In this document: positions 56,316 through 64,000 of the stretch, piece by piece
Layout of the letters: each line of letters opens with the position of its first letter
Numbering within the stretch: the first letter of the stretch is position 1
Source of the DNA: Pararhizobium sp. IMCC3301
Lineage (GTDB): Bacteria > Pseudomonadota > Alphaproteobacteria > Rhizobiales > GCA-2746425
DNA: 64,000 nt
Direction of reading: 5' to 3'
Assembly (NCBI RefSeq): GCF_030758315.1
Contig: NZ_CP132336.1
Location: 868,001 to 932,000 of the forward strand
Notes under the pieces: model-generated
Seen by the model: the letters and a program-made list of their open reading frames with translations, nothing else
What the model was told of the DNA's origin: nothing
The model's database searches: none
Translations under genes and position numbers: made by a program

Positions 56316-57953
56316 TTAATCCTGAAACCGGCCCCCGACGCGCTGCATCTGTTCAGGCGTATCCAGATCAAACGAGGCCGCCGGACCAATTTCAACCTCG
56401 TGGACGAATTCAGCGAATTCGCCGATCAGATGACGCCCGCCCGTATCGCCCTGTATACCGGACAGGGCATTCAGAAACCGCGCTGACCAGAGTACCGGAT
56501 TGCCGCGTTTACCGCGATCGGTCGGGACGATGATTTCCCGGCCCTGCGCCGGATCAAAACCGGCGATCAGTTTCAAAATGACATCCTGCGATATAAGCGG
56601 CATGTCGCCGAGCAGAACGACAACGCCATCCGGCGGCGATGTCCGGCTTGCCAAAGCCTGTATGCCGGTGCGCAAAGATGTCGACAGGCCCCGGTCGAAC
56701 TCCGGATTGAACACGATCTGCTTTTCGATGCCCTCAAGCGCCGCCTCAATCTGCTCTGGTTGCGCCCCGGTGACGACGGTCAGATCGGCACCAAGCGCGT
56801 TGCGCACCGCTTCGGCAACGTGGCGTACCAGCGGCATTCCATCCAGCTCGGCAATCAGCTTGTTATTGGCGCCCATGCGCTTGCTCTGGCCTGCGGCGAG
56901 CAGCAGCGCGGCGATTCTGGGTGATCCAGTATACTGGCTCAGCTCCAGTTCACGGGGCTGCGGCCGGCTGACGATTTCCATCAGCAGCCCCCCGACACCC
57001 ATCGCCGAAATATCCTCTGCCCTGACCGGTATACCGGCCAGAATTCGGTTCAGCACCCAGTCAAACCCGTTTTCCACCGGCGAGCGGGCACAGCCCGGAG
57101 CGCCGATCACGGGCCGACCTGCCAACTCGCCCAGAAACAACAGGTTTCCAGGGTCCACCGGCATGCCGACATGGAGCACTGTGCCGCCGGCGCGCCGCAA
57201 AGCCTGTGGCAGCACGTCATCTGCATCAATCATCGCCGATGCGCCGACCAGTACAATAAGATCAGCGTTCTTGTCGGCCAGCAGGCTTATGGCATTCGCC
57301 ACCGCCGCGGTTTCGTGTGGCGTGCGGATTTCCTCGAACACAGTAGAGCCGCTGGCTTCCAGACGGCCGGCCAGAACCTTGCGGGTCTTGTCCATGATTT
57401 TTTCCCGCAGCGTCGGCAGACGGGTTGCAACCAGACCAACCCTGGCCGCCCGAAATCCGGCAACTGACAGCGCGCCATCAGAGGCGGCCCCGATGCAGGA
57501 CTGCAGCACGGCACCGGGCACCGCAAAGGGAATGATTTTCACCGTGGCCACCATGCGCCCGGCCTCGACCGCTGTATAGGGCGGCAGGGTTGCCAGGGTC
57601 ATTGAAGGGTCACAGCGGTTGATCCGGTCCACCAGATCAGCGTCCGCCAGAAACAGCCCGGCTTTTTGCGCAAACAGATTGGCCCGGCCGGTAAAGGGCT
57701 GATCGACCCGCATATGCGGTCCGCACACCGCCCGCGCCAGACGCAGCGCGGCTTCATCTTCATGAACGTCCTGCGCATCCAGTTGCGCCACTGTGATGCT
57801 GGCATGGCCCCTCGCCTGCAAGGCGGCAATGTCCTGCGCCGACAGCAGAGTGCCTTTTTTCAGACGCACTTTCTTGCCGTCCAGCTCGCCATCCTGGGAA
57901 TGGGCCAGCAGGGTGCCGGTTGCATCGGCTGGCGGAAGATCAAGCAGTTTCAA
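56316..57953 (-). CDS. Molybdopterin-binding / MobA-like nucleotidyltransferase fusion
   Basis: 545 residues. The N-terminal two thirds resemble a MoeA-like molybdopterin-binding protein (TATLP-type and ADLIVLVGASAMID loop). The C-terminal 200 are a MobA/MocA-type nucleotidyltransferase (ALLLAAGQSKRMGANNK; VVLLGDMPLIS; GNPVLWS). Such a protein would complete or tailor the molybdenum cofactor for an XDH/CODH-type hydroxylase. The start is a TTG at 57953, inside the end of the XdhC gene, with AAGGA 9 bases upstream; no ATG fits. Confidence 0.8.
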   Translation of the reverse strand: MKLLDLPPADATGTLLAHSQDGELDGKKVRLKKGTLLSAQDIAALQARGHASITVAQLDAQDVHEDEAALRLARAVCGPHMRVDQPFTGRANLFAQKAGLFLADADLVDRINRCDPSMTLATLPPYTAVEAGRMVATVKIIPFAVPGAVLQSCIGAASDGALSVAGFRAARVGLVATRLPTLREKIMDKTRKVLAGRLEASGSTVFEEIRTPHETAAVANAISLLADKNADLIVLVGASAMIDADDVLPQALRRAGGTVLHVGMPVDPGNLLFLGELAGRPVIGAPGCARSPVENGFDWVLNRILAGIPVRAEDISAMGVGGLLMEIVSRPQPRELELSQYTGSPRIAALLLAAGQSKRMGANNKLIAELDGMPLVRHVAEAVRNALGADLTVVTGAQPEQIEAALEGIEKQIVFNPEFDRGLSTSLRTGIQALASRTSPPDGVVVLLGDMPLISQDVILKLIAGFDPAQGREIIVPTDRGKRGNPVLWSARFLNALSGIQGDTGGRHLIGEFAEFVHEVEIGPAASFDLDTPEQMQRVGGRFQD

Positions 57954-58638
57954 CAGGCCGGTCCTTGCGCAATGCGGCGATGATCTGTCCCAGAATGGCG
58001 ACAGCAATTTCGGCCGGAGTGGCTGCCCCGATATCAAGCCCGATCGGCGCATCGATCCGGGCCAGTTGAGCGTCTGAAAAGCCACCGGCCCGTAACCGCT
58101 CCAGCCGGGCGCTGTGGGTTTTGCGGCTGCCCAGAGCGCCAATATAGAAACACTGGTTTTTCAGCGCGATTTCCAGGGCAAAATCGTCGATTTTGGGATC
58201 ATGGGTGACGGCCGCAAGCGCCGTGTAGCCGTCGACCAGAGCATCATTCAGCACATCCTGGGGCCACTCAGCCAGCAGATTGACCGAAGGAAACCGCTCC
58301 GCTGTAGCAAAGGCGGTACGCGGATCGATGATCATCAGATCAAACCCGCATTCCCGCACCATTGGCACCAGCGCCTGAGATATATGCACTGCACCGATAA
58401 CCACGATGCGCGGTGCCGGCAGTTCCACATTAAGAAAGAAGTCTTCCCCGCCAATTGTTTCGCGCCCGGATTTACCGGACCGAAACCGGGCTTTCGAAGC
58501 ATCAGCAAGCGGATCGTCCTCAGTCAGGGTATCACGAAAAATCAGCCGGCCTTCACCGCTGCCCAGATGGCGCACGAGAATGACAGCGCGCCTGTTGGCG
58601 CGGGCGGCATTGAGTTTCGGCAACAGAACCTTTTTCAT
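57940..58638 (-). CDS. XdhC-family C-terminal (Rossmann) protein
   Basis: 232 residues with RIVVIGAVHISQALVPM (dinucleotide-like loop), LMIIDPRTAFATAERFP, AVTHDPKIDDFALE and GALGSRKTHSARLERL. It matches the C-terminal half of XdhC, a chaperone that inserts sulfurated molybdenum cofactor into xanthine dehydrogenase-type enzymes. The N-terminal half is a separate gene, directly upstream. Its end overlaps the fusion gene. Confidence 0.88.
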   Translation of the reverse strand: MKKVLLPKLNAARANRRAVILVRHLGSGEGRLIFRDTLTEDDPLADASKARFRSGKSGRETIGGEDFFLNVELPAPRIVVIGAVHISQALVPMVRECGFDLMIIDPRTAFATAERFPSVNLLAEWPQDVLNDALVDGYTALAAVTHDPKIDDFALEIALKNQCFYIGALGSRKTHSARLERLRAGGFSDAQLARIDAPIGLDIGAATPAEIAVAILGQIIAALRKDRPVETA

Positions 58639-58640
58639 GT

Positions 58641-58955
58641 CTACAGCACCCGATCAACAAAAATGCGGATTTTGCCGCCGCAGGACAGACCGACCCGCCA
58701 CGCGGTTTCATCGGCAACACCGAATTCCAGCATTTTCGGCTGCCCGCTCTCAATCACATCCAGCGCTTCCGCAATCACCTCGCCTTCAACGCAGCCGCCC
58801 GAGACCGACCCTTCAAAATTCCCCTCCGCGTCAATCACCAGATGACTGCCCGCCGCTCGCGGCGCAGATCCCCATGTATCCACCACTGTAGCCAGCGCGA
58901 TGCGGCGGCCTTGTGAAATCCAGCTCTCGGCAGTCTGCAGAATATCACGATTCAT
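58641..58955 (-). CDS. XdhC-family N-terminal domain protein
   Basis: 104 residues: RIALATVVDTWGSAPRAAGS and GSVSGGCVEGEVIAEAL are the XdhC N-terminal signature. The canonical XdhC is one protein; here the two parts are separate adjacent ORFs, 2 bp apart, as is also seen in CoxF/CoxI-type operons. ATG at 58955 with AGGAG. Confidence 0.88.
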   Translation of the reverse strand: MNRDILQTAESWISQGRRIALATVVDTWGSAPRAAGSHLVIDAEGNFEGSVSGGCVEGEVIAEALDVIESGQPKMLEFGVADETAWRVGLSCGGKIRIFVDRVL

Positions 58956-58965
58956 AATATGACTC

Positions 58966-60183
58966 CTATGCAGCCTGTGTCCGCCGGTACCCTGATAGAT
59001 CCGCAACGCGCGTCACCGGCTGCGTCAGAGACAGACACAAATCCGATATTGCATCAAGCGAATGCACGGCCCGAAACTGATCGACAAATGGCAACATGGC
59101 GCGCACGCCGCTGGCCCGCGCCTCGAACCCATCATATCTGAGAAGCGGATTGAGCCAAATCAACTGGCGGCAGGATTTTTGCAGTCGTTCCATTTCAAAC
59201 CCCAGATCCTCATCACTGTCACGCTCCAGCCCATCGGTCATCAGCAGGACAATGGCGCCCTGCCCCAGAACCCGGCGCGACCAGTGCTTGTTGAAATCAT
59301 GCAGCGCAGTTGCGATACGGGTGCCGCCGGACCAGTCGGCCACCAGGGCAGCACAGGCATCCAGAGCCTCGTCCGGGTCCTTGCGCGCCAAAGCGCGGCT
59401 GATATTGGTAAGTCGGGTGCCGAAGACGAAACTGTGCACCCGGCTCCGGCTTTCCGCCAGCGCATGGAGAAAATGCAGAAACAACCGGGAATACTGGCTC
59501 ATCGAGCCGGAAATATCGCAAAGCGCGACAATCGGCGGCGCCATTTCACGCCGCCGCCGCAACACCGGCGACACCCATTCGCCACCGGTCGCCAGACTGG
59601 CGCGCATGGTGCGGCGCATATCCAGCCGGGACCCGGAATGACCGGATTGAAAGCGCCGTGTCCTGACCCTGGCGACCGGCAGGGCCAAGGTTTGCATGGC
59701 GCGCTTGGCCTCGGCCAGTTCCTCTGCGTTCATCTGTGCAAAATCCTTCGCTTGCAGGATCTCCTGGCCGGAAACCGTATCTGCCGCCTCGATGTCCATG
59801 TCAGGCTGCATGTCGTGGGGCCGTTGCGCAATCTGCTGCAGCATCGCCTGCGCCACCCGGGCCGCAGCCGCTTTTGGCTTCTCACCTGCCAAAGGCGCAT
59901 TTGCCTGCGCAGATACGGCTGCCAGCATTGTTTCCAGACGGTGTGCCGGTCGCCAGAACATGTCAAAACCGGCTGTAAAAACAGCGTGGTGCTCGCGTTT
60001 GCTGATAAACACCGAGCTCAGCGTCCAATACAGATCATCCCGGCTTTGAAGTCCTGCCACCTCGACGGCGCGCACTGCATCGACGACCCGTGACGGGCGT
60101 ACCGGCAGGCCTGCGGCGCGCAGCACACGGGCGAAATGCACAATATTATCGGCGAAATGCCCTGGCCCGTCTTCATTCGCCAT
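58966..60183 (-). CDS. CoxE-like VWA domain protein
   Basis: 405 residues. The MIDAS is intact as DISGSMSQYSRL, with THR-like downstream Thr in ALVADWSGGTRIATALHDF. In the Oligotropha cox cluster CoxD (AAA+) and CoxE (VWA) jointly assemble the Cu-Mo site of CO dehydrogenase; the same pair appears with other molybdenum hydroxylases. It overlaps the AAA+ gene by 11 bp. A GTG at 60192 is an alternative start. Confidence 0.83.
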   Translation of the reverse strand: MANEDGPGHFADNIVHFARVLRAAGLPVRPSRVVDAVRAVEVAGLQSRDDLYWTLSSVFISKREHHAVFTAGFDMFWRPAHRLETMLAAVSAQANAPLAGEKPKAAAARVAQAMLQQIAQRPHDMQPDMDIEAADTVSGQEILQAKDFAQMNAEELAEAKRAMQTLALPVARVRTRRFQSGHSGSRLDMRRTMRASLATGGEWVSPVLRRRREMAPPIVALCDISGSMSQYSRLFLHFLHALAESRSRVHSFVFGTRLTNISRALARKDPDEALDACAALVADWSGGTRIATALHDFNKHWSRRVLGQGAIVLLMTDGLERDSDEDLGFEMERLQKSCRQLIWLNPLLRYDGFEARASGVRAMLPFVDQFRAVHSLDAISDLCLSLTQPVTRVADLSGYRRTQAA

Positions 60184-61102
60184 GTCCGGCACCCGTCAGT
60201 TCCACTTTGATAGCGCTCAGAACCTGATCGGCACGCCCGCCCTGAACCGCCTGAATGTCATCCTGATATTTCAGCAGCACACCAAGTGTCTCCAACACGG
60301 TTTGCGGATCAAGCGCAGTGCGGTCAAGTTCGGTCAGCGCAGTGGCCCAGTCGATGGTTTCTGCGACGCCGGGATTTTTGAACAAATCCGCGTCGCTGCG
60401 CAATTTCTGCACGAAACCGACAATCTCCGCAGACAGCCGGGCGCTGGCACCCGGCACCTTGTTGGCGACAATCTGCAATTCCCGCTCCGCGTTCGGGTAA
60501 TCCACCCAGTGATACAGGCAGCGCCGCTTCAGCGCATCATGGATTTCCCGGGTGCGGTTTGTGGTAATAATGACAATCGGCGGCTGTTTGGCTTTGATCG
60601 TGCCCAATTCAGGGATGGTGATCTGAAACTCAGACAGTACTTCCAGCAAATACGCTTCAAACGCCTCGTCTGCACGGTCCAACTCATCGATCAGCAGCAC
60701 CGGCGCTGCGCCATCCGGCGCATCCAGTGCCTGCAGGAGCGGACGTTTCAACAGAAATTTTTCATCGAACACGCTTTTTGCCAGGCCCGTCTTGTCGGAA
60801 CTTCCGAGCGCTTCCGCCATGCGGATTTCCAGCATCTGGGCCGCATAATTCCACTCATAGACGGCAGAGGCGATGTCGAGACCTTCATAGCATTGCAGCC
60901 GTATCAGCGGCCGCCCCAATTGCGCGGACAGAACCTTTGCGATCTCGGTTTTTCCCACCCCCGCCTCGCCTTCCAGAAACAGCGGGCGTTGCATTTTCAG
61001 CGACAGATACAGCACGGTTGCAAGTGAGCGGTCCGCAACATAGCCCGCCCGCCCCAGCAAAGCATGGGTGTCATCAATCGAGCGCGGATAGGGGTGATTC
61101 AT
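60173..61102 (-). CDS. CoxD-like MoxR-family AAA+ ATPase
   Basis: 309 residues. Walker A GEAGVGKTEIAK, Walker B VLLIDELDRAD, sensor 1 VIITTNRTREIHDALKRRC and the arginine-finger region follow the MoxR pattern. It works with the VWA protein encoded next to it in maturation of a molybdenum hydroxylase. It starts the five-gene minus-strand operon that ends at 56316. Confidence 0.88.
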   Translation of the reverse strand: MNHPYPRSIDDTHALLGRAGYVADRSLATVLYLSLKMQRPLFLEGEAGVGKTEIAKVLSAQLGRPLIRLQCYEGLDIASAVYEWNYAAQMLEIRMAEALGSSDKTGLAKSVFDEKFLLKRPLLQALDAPDGAAPVLLIDELDRADEAFEAYLLEVLSEFQITIPELGTIKAKQPPIVIITTNRTREIHDALKRRCLYHWVDYPNAERELQIVANKVPGASARLSAEIVGFVQKLRSDADLFKNPGVAETIDWATALTELDRTALDPQTVLETLGVLLKYQDDIQAVQGGRADQVLSAIKVELTGAGHGE

Positions 61103-61208
61103 GACTCAACAAATCCTTGTCGTACCAGCAGGCTGTGTTATGGCTGATCGGCACGCATCCGGCAATCGACAGCCGCGCTGCCGGCGCCCGCGACGCTCGG
61201 ATCTGCGC

Positions 61209-61730
61209 CTATAAAGCGTGATAATCCCGGTCGCGGTAGATCAGTCCTGGGCCAAGTTGCCCCGGCACAATTGCCTGCACATGGCCAAACAACACCGAAT
61301 GAGTGCCCATTTCGACAATCCGTTCCAGTGCGCAATCCATCGATGCCAGACATCCCGGCAGCACCGGCGCGCCGGAAACAGTTTTGCTGATCTGCAGACC
61401 TTCAAACCGGTTGGCTTCCGGATGAGCGACATTCCGGCCGGCAAACAAATCCGCCATATGGCGCTCTCCGGCGGATAGAATGTTGACGCAGAAGATGCCG
61501 TTCTTTTTGATGATCTCGTTGCTGCGCGACGCCCGGTTGACGCAGACCAGCACAATCGGCGGTGCATCGGACACTGCGCTGAATGCCGTGACTGTCAGAC
61601 CGGCCTGGCCGGCAATCCCGCCCGACGTGACAATATGAACCGCAGAACCGACGCGGCTCATGGCATCGCGAAACTGGTCTTTGGAAACACTGTCGCTCTG
61701 CGAAGAGCGGATTTGCGTGGAAACAGTCAA
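61209..61730 (-). CDS. Flavin reductase-like domain protein
   Basis: 173 residues of the FMN-binding split-barrel reductase family (FRDAMSRVGSAVHIVTSGG; GLTVTAFSAVSDAPPIVLVCVN; NGIFCVNILSAGERHMADLF). It would supply reduced flavin to a monooxygenase, but none is adjacent. The start is a TTG at 61730 with GAGG six bases upstream, because no ATG retains the complete domain. Gap of 106 bp from the CoxD-like gene, so probably independent. Confidence 0.83.
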   Translation of the reverse strand: MTVSTQIRSSQSDSVSKDQFRDAMSRVGSAVHIVTSGGIAGQAGLTVTAFSAVSDAPPIVLVCVNRASRSNEIIKKNGIFCVNILSAGERHMADLFAGRNVAHPEANRFEGLQISKTVSGAPVLPGCLASMDCALERIVEMGTHSVLFGHVQAIVPGQLGPGLIYRDRDYHAL

Positions 61731-62031
61731 GGCAGCCTCGGAAATGTTGCTCCCTGCATGTATGGCAGAATTACTCTAAACACCATACTTCTATCAGCGG
61801 TGCCCTGTAGTGGCGTTTCGGCCTGCGACCATTTGACAACTGCCAGACACCATTGTTGCTGCGGAACCGCAAAGGCTGACTGACCTCAGCAAAATGTACA
61901 AAAATCGGCTGCAGAATGCGCTGGCAGTTGTTTTGCCGTTATGGCACTGATATGGCACGATGCTAGTAAATCCGCACCAGACGGATCACAGGTTGTCAAT
62001 ACAGCCGACACAGACAGGGAGATTGGCTGAC
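61731..62031 (+). promoter_or_regulatory. livH upstream region with candidate sigma-54 promoter
   Basis: 61923-61936 reads GG-CAGTTGTTTT-GC, the GG-N10-GC spacing of a -24/-12 promoter (consensus TGGCAC-N5-TTGC; here TGGCAG-TTGTT-TTGC). A perfect direct repeat TATGGCAC (61940-61947, 61951-61958) follows. Sigma-54 would fit nitrogen-regulated amino acid uptake, but GG-N10-GC arises often by chance. No other gene was seen in this stretch. Confidence 0.4.
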
Positions 62032-62967
62032 GTGGAATATTTTCTGCAGCAATTGATTAACGGCGTCACACTCGGCTCGATCTATGGCCTGATCGCCATT
62101 GGATACACCATGGTGTATGGCATCATCGGCATGATCAACTTTGCCCATGGTGATATTTTCATGATCGGCGCTTTCATTTCGCTGATCTGCATCATCGTGC
62201 TCGGGCTAACGGCGGCAACCGGCTTCTGGGTCCTGATCCTGGCCCTGATCCTCGTTTTGCTGGTCTCCATGGTTTTCACGTCAATCTGGGGCTGGACCGT
62301 GGAGCGACTTGCATATCGGCCATTGCGCGGATCGTTCCGGCTGGCTCCGCTGATTACAGCCATTGGCATGTCCATCGCGCTGCAGAATTTCGTCCAGATT
62401 TCACAAGGCGCACGGGTGAAACCGCTCGAGCCGCTTGTACCGGGCGGCTACACATTGATGGAAGCGGAAACCGCAAACGGCACATTTGCCGTTCAGCTCT
62501 CCAACATGCAAATCCTGATTGTGCTGACCACAATCATTCTCATGATCGGTTTTTCCCTGCTGATTTCCAAAACCTCGCTTGGCCGCTCGCAGCGCGCCTG
62601 CGAGCAAGACCGTAAAATGGCATCATTGCTGGGGATCAATGTTGACCGGACGATTTCCCTGACTTTCGTGATGGGTGCCGCGTTGGCGGCGGTCGCAGGG
62701 CTTCTGTTCCTGCTGTATTACGGTGTGATTGATTTTTACATTGGCTTCGTGGCCGGCGTTAAAGCCTTCACGGCAGCGGTTCTCGGCGGCATCGGTTCGC
62801 TGCCAGGTGCCATGCTGGGCGGTCTGCTGATCGGCCTGATCGAAGTCTTCTGGTCGGGTTATTTCAGCGTTGAGTACAAGGATGTGGCCGCGTTTTCGAT
62901 CCTGGCGATTGTCCTGATCTTCCTGCCTTCCGGCTTGCTTGGCAAACCCGAAGTAGAGAAGGTCTGA
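62032..62967 (+). CDS. livH: Branched-chain amino acid ABC transporter permease LivH
   Basis: 311 residues with about eight membrane helices. The start of the LivH pattern (FLQQLINGVTLGSIYGLIAI) and YGIIGMINFAHGDIFM are clear, followed by the GLFF-like GVKAFTAAVLGGIGSLPGA loop contacting the ATPase. Start is a GTG at 62032 with GGGAG upstream. livM follows after 3 bp. Confidence 0.92.
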   Translation: MEYFLQQLINGVTLGSIYGLIAIGYTMVYGIIGMINFAHGDIFMIGAFISLICIIVLGLTAATGFWVLILALILVLLVSMVFTSIWGWTVERLAYRPLRGSFRLAPLITAIGMSIALQNFVQISQGARVKPLEPLVPGGYTLMEAETANGTFAVQLSNMQILIVLTTIILMIGFSLLISKTSLGRSQRACEQDRKMASLLGINVDRTISLTFVMGAALAAVAGLLFLLYYGVIDFYIGFVAGVKAFTAAVLGGIGSLPGAMLGGLLIGLIEVFWSGYFSVEYKDVAAFSILAIVLIFLPSGLLGKPEVEKV

Positions 62968-62970
62968 TCA

Positions 62971-64000
62971 ATGGCACCATTAGCAGATCAAGACAGCCGG
63001 CTCGCGGCCTCGCTGAAAGATTCCCTTGTGGCCGGTGTTCTGACGCTGGCCCTGTCCTTTTTCCTGATAGGGATTAAAACCAGCATCGCGCCGGGTGGCC
63101 TCGTGCTTGAACAGCGCTGGCTCGCCGTTGCAGTTGCTGTGGCAGTGGTGTTTGCCGGACGGTTCCTGCTGAATTATTTTGTTTGGCGGCGGCCGGGAGC
63201 CGGTCAGGGTCGCGGGCGGTCTTTCACCATGCCCAAAGTGCCAATGCCGTCGGCGAAAATCATTGGCCCACTGCTGTTTGCGGCTGCCGTTGCCTTGCCT
63301 TTCGCGCTGCTCGAACTGAAAGGCGCGAGCGGCTCTCGGCAATATCTCGATCTGGCAGTCCTGATCACGACCTACGTCATGCTCGGCTGGGGGCTGAACA
63401 TTGTGGTCGGCCTTGCCGGACTGCTCGATCTTGGTTATGTGGCGTTTTACGCTGTCGGGGCCTATTCCTTCGCACTGCTCGCCCAGACATTTGATCTGGG
63501 GTTCTGGATTTGTCTGCCGCTGGCCGGCATTCTGGCAGCTTTCTGGGGCATTATCCTGGGCTTTCCAGTATTGCGCCTGCGCGGTGATTACCTGGCGATT
63601 GTCACTCTGGCGTTCGGTGAAATCGTTCGCGTCGTGCTGTTGAACTGGTATCAGTTTACTGGCGGTCCGGATGGAATTTCCGGCATTCCCCGACCGACTT
63701 TTTTTGGAATTGATTTTACCCGCGGCGAAGGCGGGTTTGCCGAGACATTCGGTTTGGACTATTCGCCAATCCACCGCATCATCTTTCTATATTATGTCAT
63801 TCTGGCGCTGGCGTTGCTGACCAACTTTGTCACCATGCGGCTGCGGCGGCTACCGATCGGGCGAGCCTGGGAGGCACTGCGCGAAGATGAAATAGCCTGC
63901 CGCTCCCTTGGCATAAACACCACCAACACCAAGCTGACGGCTTTTGCCATCGGGGCGATGTTTGCCGGATTTGCCGGTTCGTTCTTCGCCACCCGGCAAG
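62971..64000 (+). CDS. livM: Branched-chain amino acid ABC transporter permease LivM (partial)
   Basis: 343 codons are present and the 3' end lies beyond the window. An N-terminal extension of about 100 residues (DUF3382-like helices) precedes the core (YLDLAVLITTYVMLGWGLNI; GLAGLLDLGYVAFYAVGAY; LRLRGDYLAIVTLAFGEI), typical of the longer LivM type. It pairs with LivH to form the membrane channel; the binding protein and ATPases are expected further right. It is a different LivM type from the fragment at 43351-43722. Confidence 0.9.
   Translation, partial: MAPLADQDSRLAASLKDSLVAGVLTLALSFFLIGIKTSIAPGGLVLEQRWLAVAVAVAVVFAGRFLLNYFVWRRPGAGQGRGRSFTMPKVPMPSAKIIGPLLFAAAVALPFALLELKGASGSRQYLDLAVLITTYVMLGWGLNIVVGLAGLLDLGYVAFYAVGAYSFALLAQTFDLGFWICLPLAGILAAFWGIILGFPVLRLRGDYLAIVTLAFGEIVRVVLLNWYQFTGGPDGISGIPRPTFFGIDFTRGEGGFAETFGLDYSPIHRIIFLYYVILALALLTNFVTMRLRRLPIGRAWEALREDEIACRSLGINTTNTKLTAFAIGAMFAGFAGSFFATRQ

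Noticed and set aside
62971-64000. livM as a pseudogene
   Set aside because: It is simply cut by the window edge; the frame is open to the last base.

Overview
The window reads as chromosome of an alphaproteobacterium, most likely of the Hyphomicrobiales (Rhizobiales). I infer this from the NifU/IscU-like scaffold next to folE, the DUF3126 protein, the rhizobial-type glycogen operon, the FMN-riboswitch-controlled RibN-type riboflavin importer, the zf-CHCC protein and the two-component XdhC/CoxDE-like set. Most of the sequence is ordinary, densely packed housekeeping and catabolic DNA. The standout is a compact type VI-A CRISPR-Cas locus at 38851-42745, beside a rearranged tRNA-Leu region.

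Layout. 1-10143: Fe-S scaffold (partial), folE, gamma-carbonic-anhydrase-like protein, a transglutaminase-like cysteine protease, PAS protein, rhomboid, CBS protein, DUF1003 protein, a riboflavin importer with an FMN riboswitch and a divergent PaiB-type FMN protein, dienelactone hydrolase, hisI, DUF3126, cysE. 10445-16741: an IclR-regulated catabolic operon with a tripartite tricarboxylate-type transporter (binding protein plus a fused TctA-TctB permease), a D-2-hydroxyacid dehydrogenase and a creatinase-like M24 protein. 16799-22583: hydrolase, zf-CHCC, FAD monooxygenase, glycosyltransferase, DUF1624 and an acyl-CoA synthetase. 22689-35894: a seven-gene glycogen operon on the minus strand in transcription order glgP-glgB-glgC-glgA-glgX-malQ-pgm, mostly with overlapping or abutting genes.

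36395-46596: a two-gene membrane operon (UPF0104 and MFS) is followed by cas13a (1230 codons, both HEPN R-x4-H dyads intact), a leader and a two-repeat, one-spacer array on the same strand. There is no cas1, cas2 or other cas gene. Immediately downstream, a block of about 0.42 kb holding tRNA-Leu(TAA) and the 3' half of gpt occurs twice in direct orientation 3006 bp apart. Between the copies lie a livM fragment, a diverged MFS-gene fragment, and an intact VWA/DnaJ-domain gene pair. This looks like an insertion and duplication hotspot. 46608-49838 returns to core genes (CinA-like, sfsA, map, radC).

49865-55437: a catabolic cluster around a GntR regulator (TPP enzyme, enolase-superfamily remnant, DadA-like oxidase, Asp/Glu racemase-like protein). 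Three of its promoters share a palindrome-like motif, and a deletion scar fuses a signal peptide start to a truncated enolase-superfamily gene. 56063-61730: a molybdenum-enzyme maturation set (MoeA-like/MobA-like fusion, split XdhC, CoxE-like VWA, CoxD-like AAA+) and a flavin reductase. 61922-64000: start of a branched-chain amino acid ABC transporter (livH, livM partial) with a candidate sigma-54 promoter.

Limits: all calls are by eye from translated sequence and remembered family features. No database or structure search was run.
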